Shown: positions 47,087 through 55,134 of the stretch, piece by piece | How positions within the stretch are numbered: the stretch's first letter is position 1 | Layout of the letters: every line of letters begins with the position of its first letter | Translations under genes and position numbers: made by a program | Origin: Nitrosomonas sp. | Lineage (GTDB): Bacteria > Pseudomonadota > Gammaproteobacteria > Burkholderiales > Nitrosomonadaceae | Assembly: GCA_024281825.1 (NCBI GenBank) | Contig: JAMWZY010000001.1 | Span: 1-64,000 of the forward strand | DNA: 64,000 nt | Reading direction: 5' to 3' | The notes under the pieces: generated by a model | Seen by the model: the letters and a program-made list of their open reading frames with translations, nothing else | Database searches by the model: none | What the model was told of the DNA's origin: nothing

Positions 47087-48463
47087 TTACTGGTTAATTT
47101 TATCGAATTTTGCTTGCCCGGCTAACCACACCAATACCAAAACTGGCAGCCCCAATACCGCGGTAGCAATAAAAAAGCTTTCATAACCATAAGCATCAAC
47201 GAATTGCCCACTAAAACCCGCAATAAACTTGGGTAATAGCAGCATGACCGAGCTGAACAAGGCGTACTGCGTTGCCGAATAAGCAGAGTTGGTCAAACCA
47301 GACAAATAAGCAATAAAAGCGCTGGAAGCGATCCCAGCCGATAAATTATCTGCTGAAATGGTAAAAATTAAACCACTGACGTCATGGCCTTGACCTGCCA
47401 GCCAAACAAATAATAAGTTGGTGGCTGCCGATAGTACCGCGCCTAAAAACAAGGTACGCATAATACCAATTTTTGCCGTCAATACTCCGCCAATAGCCGC
47501 ACCAGCAATGGTCATAATCACGCCATACACTTTTGAAATGGTAGCAACTTCTTCTTTTGTGTACCCCATATCGACATAAAAAGGGTTACTCATCACCCCC
47601 ATCACCACATCCGATATTCGATAAACAGCGATCAGCGCCAAAATCAGCAAAGCCTGTTGGCCATGATGCACAATAAAATCTCTGAAAGGTGCAATTAGCG
47701 CACTATAGAGCCATGCCAATGATCGATTGATACGCGGAGAAAGATTCCATTTTGCCACTGCTTGCAGCGCAAGCTTCTCATTTTGAGAGATATGGTGGCT
47801 GTAAGGCACATGGGGTTCACGGATGATAAGGGTTGTAATAATGCCGACCATCATACTGCAAGCCATAACGAGATAAGCAATTTGCCACGGAAAATGCTCG
47901 TAAGTTGCTTCAGATAAATCTATTGCCGCAGCTATCCACAATACTCCTGCCGAGGCCAGGATCATTGCAATTCGGTAACCAGCCTGATACGTAGCAGCCA
48001 TGGCGCCTTGCAATTCAATGGCAACAGCTTCAATGCGGTAAGCATCCAGCGCGATATCTTGCGTTGCTGACGCAAAAGCGACCGCCAGTGCAAAAAATAC
48101 CAATTGCGTCAAATTCAACAATGGATCGGTAAAAGCCATTCCGACCAAAGCAATCGTTATGACAATCTGCGATAACAGCAACCAGGCACGCCGACGCCCG
48201 AGAAGTCGTGTTAAAACTGGCAATGGCATACGGTCGACCAATGGCGACCAAAGCCATTTGAAGCTGTACGCCAAACCGATCCAACTCAAATGACCAATCG
48301 TAGCTCGATCAATGCCAGCTTCACGCAACCAGAATGAGAGTGTTCCCAGAATCAATAGCAATGGTAATCCAGCTGAAAACCCCAGCGACAGCATGCCAAG
48401 CACACGCGGATGCGTGTAGATACGGAGCGCACTCGACCAATTGGAAATTTCACCAGAACTCAT
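47087..48463 (-). CDS. ampG: AmpG-family muropeptide permease (MFS)
   Basis: 458-aa major-facilitator protein with about twelve to fourteen hydrophobic helices. The N-terminal part (LGFSAGLPLLLILGTLSFWL, about 27-46) and the W-S-P-L-V-D-R motif in loop 2-3 (about 72-78) are typical of AmpG, which imports anhydro-muropeptides for recycling. It starts 7 bases after the xth stop on the same strand, giving an xth-ampG pair. Its substrates are made by lytic transglycosylases such as the MltD encoded at 39303-40586. Confidence 0.9.
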   Translation of the reverse strand: MSSGEISNWSSALRIYTHPRVLGMLSLGFSAGLPLLLILGTLSFWLREAGIDRATIGHLSWIGLAYSFKWLWSPLVDRMPLPVLTRLLGRRRAWLLLSQIVITIALVGMAFTDPLLNLTQLVFFALAVAFASATQDIALDAYRIEAVAIELQGAMAATYQAGYRIAMILASAGVLWIAAAIDLSEATYEHFPWQIAYLVMACSMMVGIITTLIIREPHVPYSHHISQNEKLALQAVAKWNLSPRINRSLAWLYSALIAPFRDFIVHHGQQALLILALIAVYRISDVVMGVMSNPFYVDMGYTKEEVATISKVYGVIMTIAGAAIGGVLTAKIGIMRTLFLGAVLSAATNLLFVWLAGQGHDVSGLIFTISADNLSAGIASSAFIAYLSGLTNSAYSATQYALFSSVMLLLPKFIAGFSGQFVDAYGYESFFIATAVLGLPVLVLVWLAGQAKFDKINQ

Positions 48464-48470
48464 TGGCTAA

Positions 48471-49244
48471 TCATATCGTATGATTGTAGTCAATGATTAC
48501 AGGCGCATGATCAGAGAAGCGCTCTGCTTTATAGATCGACGCCTTGCGCGCTTTGCTTGCGATCCCGGATGTAGCAATTTGATAATCAATGCGCCATCCC
48601 ACATTATTTGCCCAAGCCTGACCACGATTTGACCACCAGGTATATTGATCTGGCTCGTTATTCAACAAACGAAATACATCGATAAAACCTACTTCATCCA
48701 ACACCTTGGATAACCACATTCGTTCCTCGGGTAGAAAACCAGAATTTTTCTGATTTGCGCGCCAATTCTTCAGATCAATTTCCTGATGCGCAATATTCCA
48801 ATCTCCGCATAAAATAATCTCTTGTCCGCTATTCTTCAGTGTCTTTAGAATTGGAAAGAATTTTTCCATAAAGAAAAATTTTGCTGCCTGGCGATGTTCA
48901 CCGCTAGAACCTGAAGGAAGGTACAACGAAATAATGCTTAGCTGGCCATAAGTTACTTGAAGAAAACGGCCCTCGGCATCAATTTCAGCAATACCAACAC
49001 CTTCTATGACGCGATCTGGTTGGATACGAGAGTAAATGCCAACACCGCTATATCCTTTTTGCTCTGCGCAATGAAAATAACCGCGATAACCGTTCGGTTC
49101 GAGCATGTCTCCAACCAGATCCGGCATTTGCGCTTTTAATTCTTGCACACATACGATATCTGCCGGTTGTTCTACCAGCCAGGACAGAAAACCTTTTTTC
49201 GCGGCTGCACGAATTCCATTTAGGTTAAGCGTTATAATTTGCAT
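48471..49244 (-). CDS. xth: Exodeoxyribonuclease III / AP endonuclease
   Basis: 257-aa member of the EEP fold that cuts at abasic sites and trims 3' blocks in base-excision repair. Active-site segments are intact: LNLNGIRAAAKKGF (about 5-18), VCVQELKAQ (about 32-40, metal-binding Glu), LCGDWNIAHQEIDL (about 145-158, Asp/Asn), and FSDHAPVIIDY near the C-terminus (Asp-His). Length is normal. It is divergent from pyrE across a 23-base gap, so their promoters must overlap or lie within the genes. Confidence 0.95.
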   Translation of the reverse strand: MQIITLNLNGIRAAAKKGFLSWLVEQPADIVCVQELKAQMPDLVGDMLEPNGYRGYFHCAEQKGYSGVGIYSRIQPDRVIEGVGIAEIDAEGRFLQVTYGQLSIISLYLPSGSSGEHRQAAKFFFMEKFFPILKTLKNSGQEIILCGDWNIAHQEIDLKNWRANQKNSGFLPEERMWLSKVLDEVGFIDVFRLLNNEPDQYTWWSNRGQAWANNVGWRIDYQIATSGIASKARKASIYKAERFSDHAPVIIDYNHTI

Positions 49245-49267
49245 TCTATTTTATAACCGATTCAAGT

Positions 49268-49909
49268 ATGTTAGATTTTCAGAAAGCATTCATACAATTT
49301 TCCATTGACCGTAATGTACTTCGCTTTGGCGAATTCAAAACCAAGGCAGGACGGCTATCACCCTATTTCTTTAATTCGGGATTATTTAATGATGGTGACT
49401 CGCTGCGTTTATTAGGAGAATTCTACGCGAAAGCAATCCTTGCTGCAGCGTTACCGTTTGATATGTTATTTGGCCCCGCATACAAAGGTATTCCATTAGT
49501 GAGCACGATTGCGGTAGCGTTATCCAGTATGGGGCATAATTACCCTTACTGCTTTAATCGCAAGGAAATCAAAGATCACGGAGAAGGCGGTGCACTAATC
49601 GGTACAGCACTCGCTGGACGAATACTCATCGTCGACGATGTCATTTCAGCAGGTACTTCGGTACGCGAATCGGTAGATTTGATTCGTGCAGCCCATGCAA
49701 CGCCGAGCGGTGTCATGATTGCACTGGATCGCATGGAGCGTGGTGCGGGGCAATTATCAGCCGTACAGGAAGCGCACAAAGCATTCGGAATACCGGTCGC
49801 TTCGATTATTAATCTTGATCACTTGATCGAATATTTACTCAACAATAAAAATCTGACGCATCACTTAAGCGCGATACAGCATTACCGTGATGCGTATGGT
49901 GTTAAATAA
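49268..49909 (+). CDS. pyrE: Orotate phosphoribosyltransferase
   Basis: 213-aa enzyme of pyrimidine synthesis that joins orotate to PRPP to give OMP. Seen: FGEFKTKAGRLSPYFFNSGLF (about 19-39), GPAYKGIPL (about 73-81), the flexible catalytic loop around RKEIKDHGEGG (about 98-108), and the PRPP motif ILIVDDVISAGTSV (about 119-132). The pairing with xth in divergent orientation is common in betaproteobacteria. It converges with the MepK-like gene; only about 10 bases separate the stops. Confidence 0.96.
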   Translation: MLDFQKAFIQFSIDRNVLRFGEFKTKAGRLSPYFFNSGLFNDGDSLRLLGEFYAKAILAAALPFDMLFGPAYKGIPLVSTIAVALSSMGHNYPYCFNRKEIKDHGEGGALIGTALAGRILIVDDVISAGTSVRESVDLIRAAHATPSGVMIALDRMERGAGQLSAVQEAHKAFGIPVASIINLDHLIEYLLNNKNLTHHLSAIQHYRDAYGVK

Positions 49910-49919
49910 GATATTAAGC

Positions 49920-50525
49920 TTAACCTTGCCAGAATCGAACTCGGCCGGTATCAATATGCACAAAATTGGATCCTGGATAGTAGCCAACGCCTCCCATTTG
50001 CAAACCCAAAGCAGCTTTATGCACATTATTCAAGCGATGGCCAGGCAAACGAATATCAATTGCTTTACCGAGCGTGTGCAGGCTTGACTTCGCCACGCCA
50101 TCGCTTTGCGCTGCAAGCTTTTGATTCGTTTGTAGCGACCGATAAGCAGAAATCACATGGAATTCTTGTTTAGTTTGCAGCTTGCGTTGCAATATATACA
50201 ACGTATCCAACAAATCTAAATCGATCGGCATACGGTCGCCGGTACGGTGATCACGCAGCACTTTATAGATACTATGCAATGAGTCAGGGACATACCGTCC
50301 ATTGGCCCAAAAAACAGAATGAACTCGTTCGCCAGTATGCAAATTGAGCAAGCTGATTTTTTTCTCAAAAGGCCTTCGATTAATATTGGCGCTAACAGCA
50401 GGTGCCGCCATGGACAGTGCTAACATCGCACAAGCACCCAAGCCTGCTTTTAATAAACGACGGCGACTCTGCGCCTCGTGATTTTGATTTGAAACATTTA
50501 AATCCAAGTCTGTTTGGATCGGCAT
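49920..50525 (-). CDS. DUF882/MepK-like murein endopeptidase (peptidase M15 family)
   Basis: 201-aa protein with a twin-arginine-type N-terminus (SRRRLLKAGLGACAMLALSMA), so probably exported folded. The C-terminal domain (about 90-200) has the zinc pattern of LAS/M15 peptidases: S-L-H-T-L-G-K-A-I-D (His and Asp seven apart) and F-V-H-I-D. In E. coli the homologue YcbK (MepK) cleaves mDAP-mDAP (3-3) crosslinks and its gene is next to ycbB/ldtD. Here the gene follows ldtD at 45 bases, so the same maker-and-cutter pair seems conserved. GGGAGAAA precedes the ATG. Confidence 0.9.
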   Translation of the reverse strand: MPIQTDLDLNVSNQNHEAQSRRRLLKAGLGACAMLALSMAAPAVSANINRRPFEKKISLLNLHTGERVHSVFWANGRYVPDSLHSIYKVLRDHRTGDRMPIDLDLLDTLYILQRKLQTKQEFHVISAYRSLQTNQKLAAQSDGVAKSSLHTLGKAIDIRLPGHRLNNVHKAALGLQMGGVGYYPGSNFVHIDTGRVRFWQG

Positions 50526-50570
50526 CGTATATTTTCTCCCAAAAAATACAACTGATCTTGTAAGAACTAT

Positions 50571-52199
50571 TTACCAGCCGGCATAACGCAGTGCTCGCAT
50601 ATCCCGATCGTATATATCGGGTGAAAAATGCACGCTTTGTTGCTCGTCCACCCAGGCCGTAATATACACCAAGTAAATAGGTAATTGTTTAGGTAAATGT
50701 ATGGTGGCAGTCTTGCCCTCCTCCAATTTAGTCGTGAAATTTTCTGATAATTCTTCTCTCCCAAGCACAAAAGTAGCCAATTCCAATGGTTTCTCAAGCC
50801 GGATACAACCGGAACTAAAAGTACGGATATCTTTCTGAAACAATGCCCTTGAAGGCGTATCGTGCAAATAGATATCAAATGAATTCGGAAACATGAATTT
50901 CACCCGACCTAGTGCGTTATTTTTCCCAGGCTGCTGCCGTAGCAAGAAAGGGAAATTTTTTAGAGAATTCCAGTCAACCGACGACGGATCAATCGACTCA
51001 GCACTCCGATCATAGCTGGTATACACTTTAAAATTCGAATCAGCGAAAAAATTAGGATCTTTTTGTTGTTTTGGCAATAGGTCTTTTTGCGCGATCTTTA
51101 CGGGGACGGTCCAGTATGGATTCACGACCATATGTGACATGGCACTTTTGAAACTCGGCGTGGAACGGTACCCCATCCCAACGATGATGCGCATATTGAG
51201 CGGCGATTTGTCCTGCTCGGTAGCAGTCAACCTAAAACCAGCAAGATTAACCAAAATGTGGCGACTCCCTAAGTTTCTTGGTAACCATCGCAGACGCTCC
51301 ATACTCATGCGCAATTGGCGAATTCTCCATTCCAGTGGCAGATTTAACGCCTTTAACGTATTTTTCCCAACCACACCATCGGCATTCAAACTATGTTGGA
51401 TTTGAAATGCTTTGATCGCATTGACTAATCCCTCGTCGTAAACAAGACTGTCGCTAGGCGCCACATTGTAGGCTTCATTTCCCTCAACCTCATACGCTTG
51501 CGCAATCCTTTGGCGTAGCAGTCCAACCACTTGATCGGTTGTATTCGGACGTAAAGACGGTATATCTGGAATTTTTACCCAATCCACGTTGTTGCTAATC
51601 TGCCGATAGCGAATTAACGTTTGCTTGAGCTGTTGATAACTCGCGTGCTGCGGAATCAAATCATTTGATGCTTGTATCAGATCAGATTGAAGTGCTTTCC
51701 GCAAAAAATCCACCGCATCAAATGTAGCTTGCGGAATATGCCAATCCGGGTCGGCGCTGCTTGCTGTCAGCCGACCACGTGCCAAATCTTTTGCCAGCAT
51801 GAGAATTGATTGCGTCGTTTGTAACTCTAACGCAAGTGCCTCTGAAGAGGCATGCGCTACTTGTTCTTTCAATAGCAGCAATTTTGGCAATTGATAGTCT
51901 CGGCTATCTAATCCCTCTTTATCTGCATTTCCAATAAATTCCAGTACAGCTTCTAATAAAGGCGATGTTTTTTCATGCAAGAACCAGACTGGCTGAAAAT
52001 TACGTGCTTTGTAAAAACGCAGCAAATCAACCGCATCATTTTTGTCTGCTGAATTAATACGGGTTTCTGTAGATAATTTTTGTTGCAGCATTTTGCTATC
52101 CAAAGCAAACGCTTTCAACAAGCAAGGATTACCCAGCAACAATAAGCAGCAAGTAAAGCGTAATAACCAGCCATGAGATTTAACTCGTAAATACTGCAT
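50571..52199 (-). CDS. ldtD: L,D-transpeptidase, LdtD/YcbB type
   Basis: 542-aa periplasmic enzyme that forms 3-3 crosslinks in peptidoglycan. It has a signal peptide (about 10-30), an N-terminal scaffold domain, a PG-binding-1 domain (about 240-280, GLVNAIKAFQIQHSLNADGV) and a YkuD catalytic domain with H-D-T-P-S (about 468-472) and F-S-S-G-C-I-R-L (about 485-492, nucleophile Cys). All catalytic residues are present. AAGGAATT lies before the ATG. The MepK-like endopeptidase gene follows on the same strand. This chromosomal enzyme shares its catalytic signature with the RHS toxin tip at 34009-34464. Confidence 0.95.
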   Translation of the reverse strand: MQYLRVKSHGWLLRFTCCLLLLGNPCLLKAFALDSKMLQQKLSTETRINSADKNDAVDLLRFYKARNFQPVWFLHEKTSPLLEAVLEFIGNADKEGLDSRDYQLPKLLLLKEQVAHASSEALALELQTTQSILMLAKDLARGRLTASSADPDWHIPQATFDAVDFLRKALQSDLIQASNDLIPQHASYQQLKQTLIRYRQISNNVDWVKIPDIPSLRPNTTDQVVGLLRQRIAQAYEVEGNEAYNVAPSDSLVYDEGLVNAIKAFQIQHSLNADGVVGKNTLKALNLPLEWRIRQLRMSMERLRWLPRNLGSRHILVNLAGFRLTATEQDKSPLNMRIIVGMGYRSTPSFKSAMSHMVVNPYWTVPVKIAQKDLLPKQQKDPNFFADSNFKVYTSYDRSAESIDPSSVDWNSLKNFPFLLRQQPGKNNALGRVKFMFPNSFDIYLHDTPSRALFQKDIRTFSSGCIRLEKPLELATFVLGREELSENFTTKLEEGKTATIHLPKQLPIYLVYITAWVDEQQSVHFSPDIYDRDMRALRYAGW

Positions 52200-52488
52200 G
52201 CATCAATTCCTTAACTGAATAAAATCAAGGCCAATACAAAATACTGGCTGTTTATTTTTTAACTTAGCAATCCCGTTTTGCGATTTCAAGATTTAATAAG
52301 TAGCATACAGATCGAATAAATGGACCATTATTTTACTATCGTTCGGGTAGGTGCGTTACGGCTAAATAAGGATATTCAACGCTGCTTATTACGAGATTGC
52401 CCATCAAGGAGATCAGGAGTTTATATCAAATTGTTGAAATAATTTCGATTGAGCAGCTTGTAGATTAGGGTTGCCAGGAAAGCATTCC
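52200..52488. other. Intergenic region, no gene recognised
   Basis: About 290 AT-rich bases between the DUF389 gene end and the ldtD start. Nothing beyond a probable ldtD promoter is expected; no hairpin or coding frame stands out. Confidence 0.45.
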
Positions 52489-53462
52489 TTAAGAACCGCG
52501 TATATACATGAGCAACAGAAGAACAAGCAATGTAACGATCCACCCCAAAACATATCGGACCATCGCGCGACTTGCTTTTTCCTTTTCCAGCCAGGTACGC
52601 GGATGAATACCTTTTAAGAAAAAAACAATCTTACTCGCCAAGTTGACACATACAACGTTTACGGCGAGTAACAGACCCGCACCCACGGCAAGTTCCGGAT
52701 GGCCAGCGCCAAGCATGATTCCGAGTGTCGCGGCAGGCGGCAGTAACGCCACAGCAACCATGACACCCACCAACACTCCCGACAATCCTGTAGTCAACGA
52801 AAGGGCTGCTGCCGCGCCAGATACAAGCGCCAACAAAATCGAATCTAAAGCGGCATCGGTTCGCGACATCAGTTCGTGGCTAGACAAAGCTGATGACCAC
52901 AGCAAACCAAAAACTGCTGATAAAGCAATAGCCAGTAAAATGCCGGCGAATAGAGTCTGTGCCGATTGTCGCATCAAAGTGACATCACCAAGAGCGGTTC
53001 CAAGGCTTAGCGCAAGGTTAGGACCTAACAATGGAGCGATAACCATTGCACCGATCACAACGGCGACATCGTTTTCAATCAGTCCAATTGCGGCCACTAT
53101 CGTGGATAAAACGACTAACAAAAAAAAATTCAAGTCGAGCCGGGCACCTGTCACCACCTCTTCATAAAGTAATTCTCGCGCAGCCGTCGCAGATTTTTTT
53201 TCTTATCTTTTTCCTCAATTGGCTTAGGCAATGATGCCTCAATAGGCAATACTACGATCCGAACAGTAGTTTGCGCACCCAGCAAATTCTGCATTGCGTC
53301 GAGAGCCGACTGAAGATTATCCTCATCTATCAGCATTCGCATCTGCTGCATGCCATCTTCTCCTACGATGCCAAGCCTGAAATCCACTGCTTTTACTTTC
53401 TCAGCAATTGCCGCAATGGTATCCGAACTACCGGCCAAAGCGACTATCTCGACATATTTCAT
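52489..53462 (-). pseudogene. DUF389/TIGR00341-family membrane protein, frameshifted
   Basis: Two adjacent frames together make a normal TIGR00341 protein. The first (start ATG 53462, AAGGAA nine bases upstream) begins MKYVEIVALAGSSDTIAAI and gives the cytosolic N-terminal domain. The second (to 52489) carries the conserved VTGARLDLNFFLLVVLSTIV and IGAMVIAPLLGPNLALSLG membrane region with about five to six helices. The frames separate near an A8 run (minus strand, about 53194-53201); adding one A restores a reading through ATAARELLYEEVVTGARLD. Function of the family is unknown. It may be a real inactivating mutation, phase-variable slippage, or a sequencing error. The IS5-family element begins about 160 bases upstream of its start. 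Confidence 0.82.
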
Positions 53463-53623
53463 CGTCATTATTCCTTGGGGATATGTGGTAACTAGTTCAG
53501 CAACGAAGCTAGATAGCGGTTCCGTTCTATTCATGTGACAGATAACATCTGCCGTCGCGTTTAAGCTACGAACTAAATTGTGATCGCATCTAACAAGCTC
53601 TGGCTTAAATTTAGTACAACTTA

Positions 53624-54830
53624 GGGAAACGCTGATTAATTCACCGCACCCCAAGGGCAAAGCGAGCGGCTCAGGGATATTGGGTTAAAATTTGCCATAT
53701 TCTGGCTTGAATTGCGCTATTTCTTGCCTTATTCCGCTCATATCTTGTCTTTAAGACGCAATCTGGCTGTCAGAGCTACCTAACCACCGGCGAGCCAGTA
53801 GCAAGTTGGCAAGGCCAAACAGCGAAAACATCTGAGCATTATTTTTGGCCATTCCTTTGTAGCGGGTTTTGCGATGCATGAACAGATTCTTTACGACATG
53901 AAAGGGATGCTCAACCTTGGCGCGAATGCTGGCTTTTGCATGTTCAAGCTTCTCCATCAGTTCACCAGCTGTTGTTTTGGGCAATGTCTTGCGCTTGGAA
54001 GGGCGCATCGCAATATGCCAGGTTAAGGGCAATGCAAGATTCTCTTCTCGTTTTTCAACACCCAGATAGCCCGCATCACCAAACACATCGGTTTCATCAC
54101 CATGCAACAGCGCCTGTGCCTGAGTAACATCATGAACATTGGCTGCCGTTCCGATCAGGGTATGAACGAGCCCTGATTGCGCATCGGCACCGATGTACAC
54201 CTTCATGCCGAAGTGCCACTGCTTGCCTTTCTTGGTTTGATGCATTTCGCTATCGCGTTTTCCTCCTCTATTCTTGGTCGAAGGCGGTGCTGAAATCAGC
54301 GTGGCATCAACAATCGTACCTTCGCGAAGAAATAGCCCGCGTTCAGCCAGGTGCGCGTTGATTGCAGCGAAGATCGATTCCGTCAGATGATGCGCTTCCA
54401 GCAAATGGCGGAATTTCAGCAGAGTCGTTGCATCCGGTACCCCTTCCCGATTCAAATCAATACCAACAAAGCGGCGAATTGCTTGACTATCGTATACAGC
54501 ATCTTCCGTGCCTTCATCCGAAAAACCAAAGCACTGTTGCACAATATACATCCGCAGCATCCGTTCCAGACCCATCGGTGGATGACCTCGCCTACCGCTA
54601 ACCGGATAATGCGGAACAATAACATTCAACAGCGATGTCCACGGTGTTGCAGCTTCAATCTCAACCAGAAAACGATCACACCGGGTTTGTTTCTTCTTCG
54701 CCGCATATTCCAGGTCAGAAAAGCTTGATTGCATCGCTCTATTCCATGTTTATCAATAGAGAAGGTATTTTATCTAATCTCTGCAAGTCTATTAATCTAT
54801 TCGATGTGATCGAATAGATCAGTGTTTCCC
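53624..54830 (-). mobile_element. Complete IS5-family insertion sequence
   Basis: About 1207 bp bounded by imperfect inverted repeats: GGGAAACGCTGATTAATTC at the left end and, read inward on the other strand, GGGAAACACTGATCTATTC at the right end (16 of 19 match). It encodes one intact transposase. The bases just outside (TTAG left, CTAG right, if the first G is excluded) resemble a YTAR target but do not match perfectly, so the target duplication is not certain. Confidence 0.85.
53751..54734 (-). CDS. IS5-family transposase
   Basis: 327-aa DDE transposase. The N-terminal DUF772-type domain (about 35-115, GRRGHPPMGLERMLRMYIVQ) is followed by the DDE_Tnp_1 catalytic region: D in GTIVDATLISAPPS (about 159-172), D in VFGDAGYLG (about 237-245) and E in KVEHPFHVVKNLF (about 277-290), with the Y-(2)-R-(3)-E-(6)-K-like segment in RAKVEHPF...K. 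All catalytic acids are present, so the element may be mobile. Its base composition is higher in GC than the neighbours. The gene fills most of the element. Confidence 0.93.
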   Translation of the reverse strand: MQSSFSDLEYAAKKKQTRCDRFLVEIEAATPWTSLLNVIVPHYPVSGRRGHPPMGLERMLRMYIVQQCFGFSDEGTEDAVYDSQAIRRFVGIDLNREGVPDATTLLKFRHLLEAHHLTESIFAAINAHLAERGLFLREGTIVDATLISAPPSTKNRGGKRDSEMHQTKKGKQWHFGMKVYIGADAQSGLVHTLIGTAANVHDVTQAQALLHGDETDVFGDAGYLGVEKREENLALPLTWHIAMRPSKRKTLPKTTAGELMEKLEHAKASIRAKVEHPFHVVKNLFMHRKTRYKGMAKNNAQMFSLFGLANLLLARRWLGSSDSQIAS

Positions 54831-54905
54831 TAGATAATTTTTAGTGCGCTAGTCGACGGGTTCCAGATGAATTGTATTTGGGTACTGGCGTTGATGTAGT
54901 GGATG
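54831..54905 (-). pseudogene. Apparent fragment of mfd 3' region at the IS edge
   Basis: Read on the minus strand, one frame gives NASTQIQFIWNPSTSALKII, which resembles the real Mfd stretch ADSIQIQFIPNPPIDPFKII encoded around 56600-56650. Nucleotide similarity is visible too (ATGAATTG-ATTTGG-TACT in both). The frame runs into a stop exactly at the IS boundary. Confidence 0.4.
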
Positions 54906-55046
54906 CTCTTGTTTCACAACTTTGACAACGTCACTCAAAACTTCCACATGATCCGATAACAAGCGCAGGTGATGTTGAGCAAGACTTACCGTAAAAAAAT
55001 AGATTCTGCCTTTTAAAACAGTACGTCGACTCGCATGGTTGTTCAT
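54906..55046 (-). pseudogene. N-terminal fragment of a REP-associated tyrosine transposase (Y1_Tnp/RAYT)
   Basis: Starting from an ATG with GAGGAG upstream, the frame reads SRRTVLKGRIYFFTVSLAQH and continues with RLLSDHVEVL...VKQEHP. This matches the start of RAYT proteins (R-R-x(5)-G-x-x-Y-F-F-T-V-x-L ... L-R-x-A-V-R-x-V-x-x-x-H-P). It stops matching after about 48 residues, before the HUH metal-binding motif, so it is a truncated relic. The upstream sequence (55056-55105) contains GTAGGTTGAGGTGAGCC, a sort of motif often found beside RAYT genes. Confidence 0.55.
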
Positions 55047-55134
55047 CTCCTCAGGCCATTTTTTGATGTTGGGATTCTCGGGCTCACCTCAACCTACCGT
55101 GCTGCGCTTTGGTTCATTGAAGTAATTGTTATCA

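Noticed and set aside
52643..53167. 174-codon plus-strand frame opposite the DUF389 gene
   Set aside because: It is a Thr/Ser/Pro/Ala-rich mirror frame of a membrane protein gene and nothing supports translation.
53463..53660. N-terminal extension of the DUF389 frame up to 53660
   Set aside because: The extension runs into the IS end and has no family match; the ATG at 53462 with AAGGAA upstream gives the usual family start.
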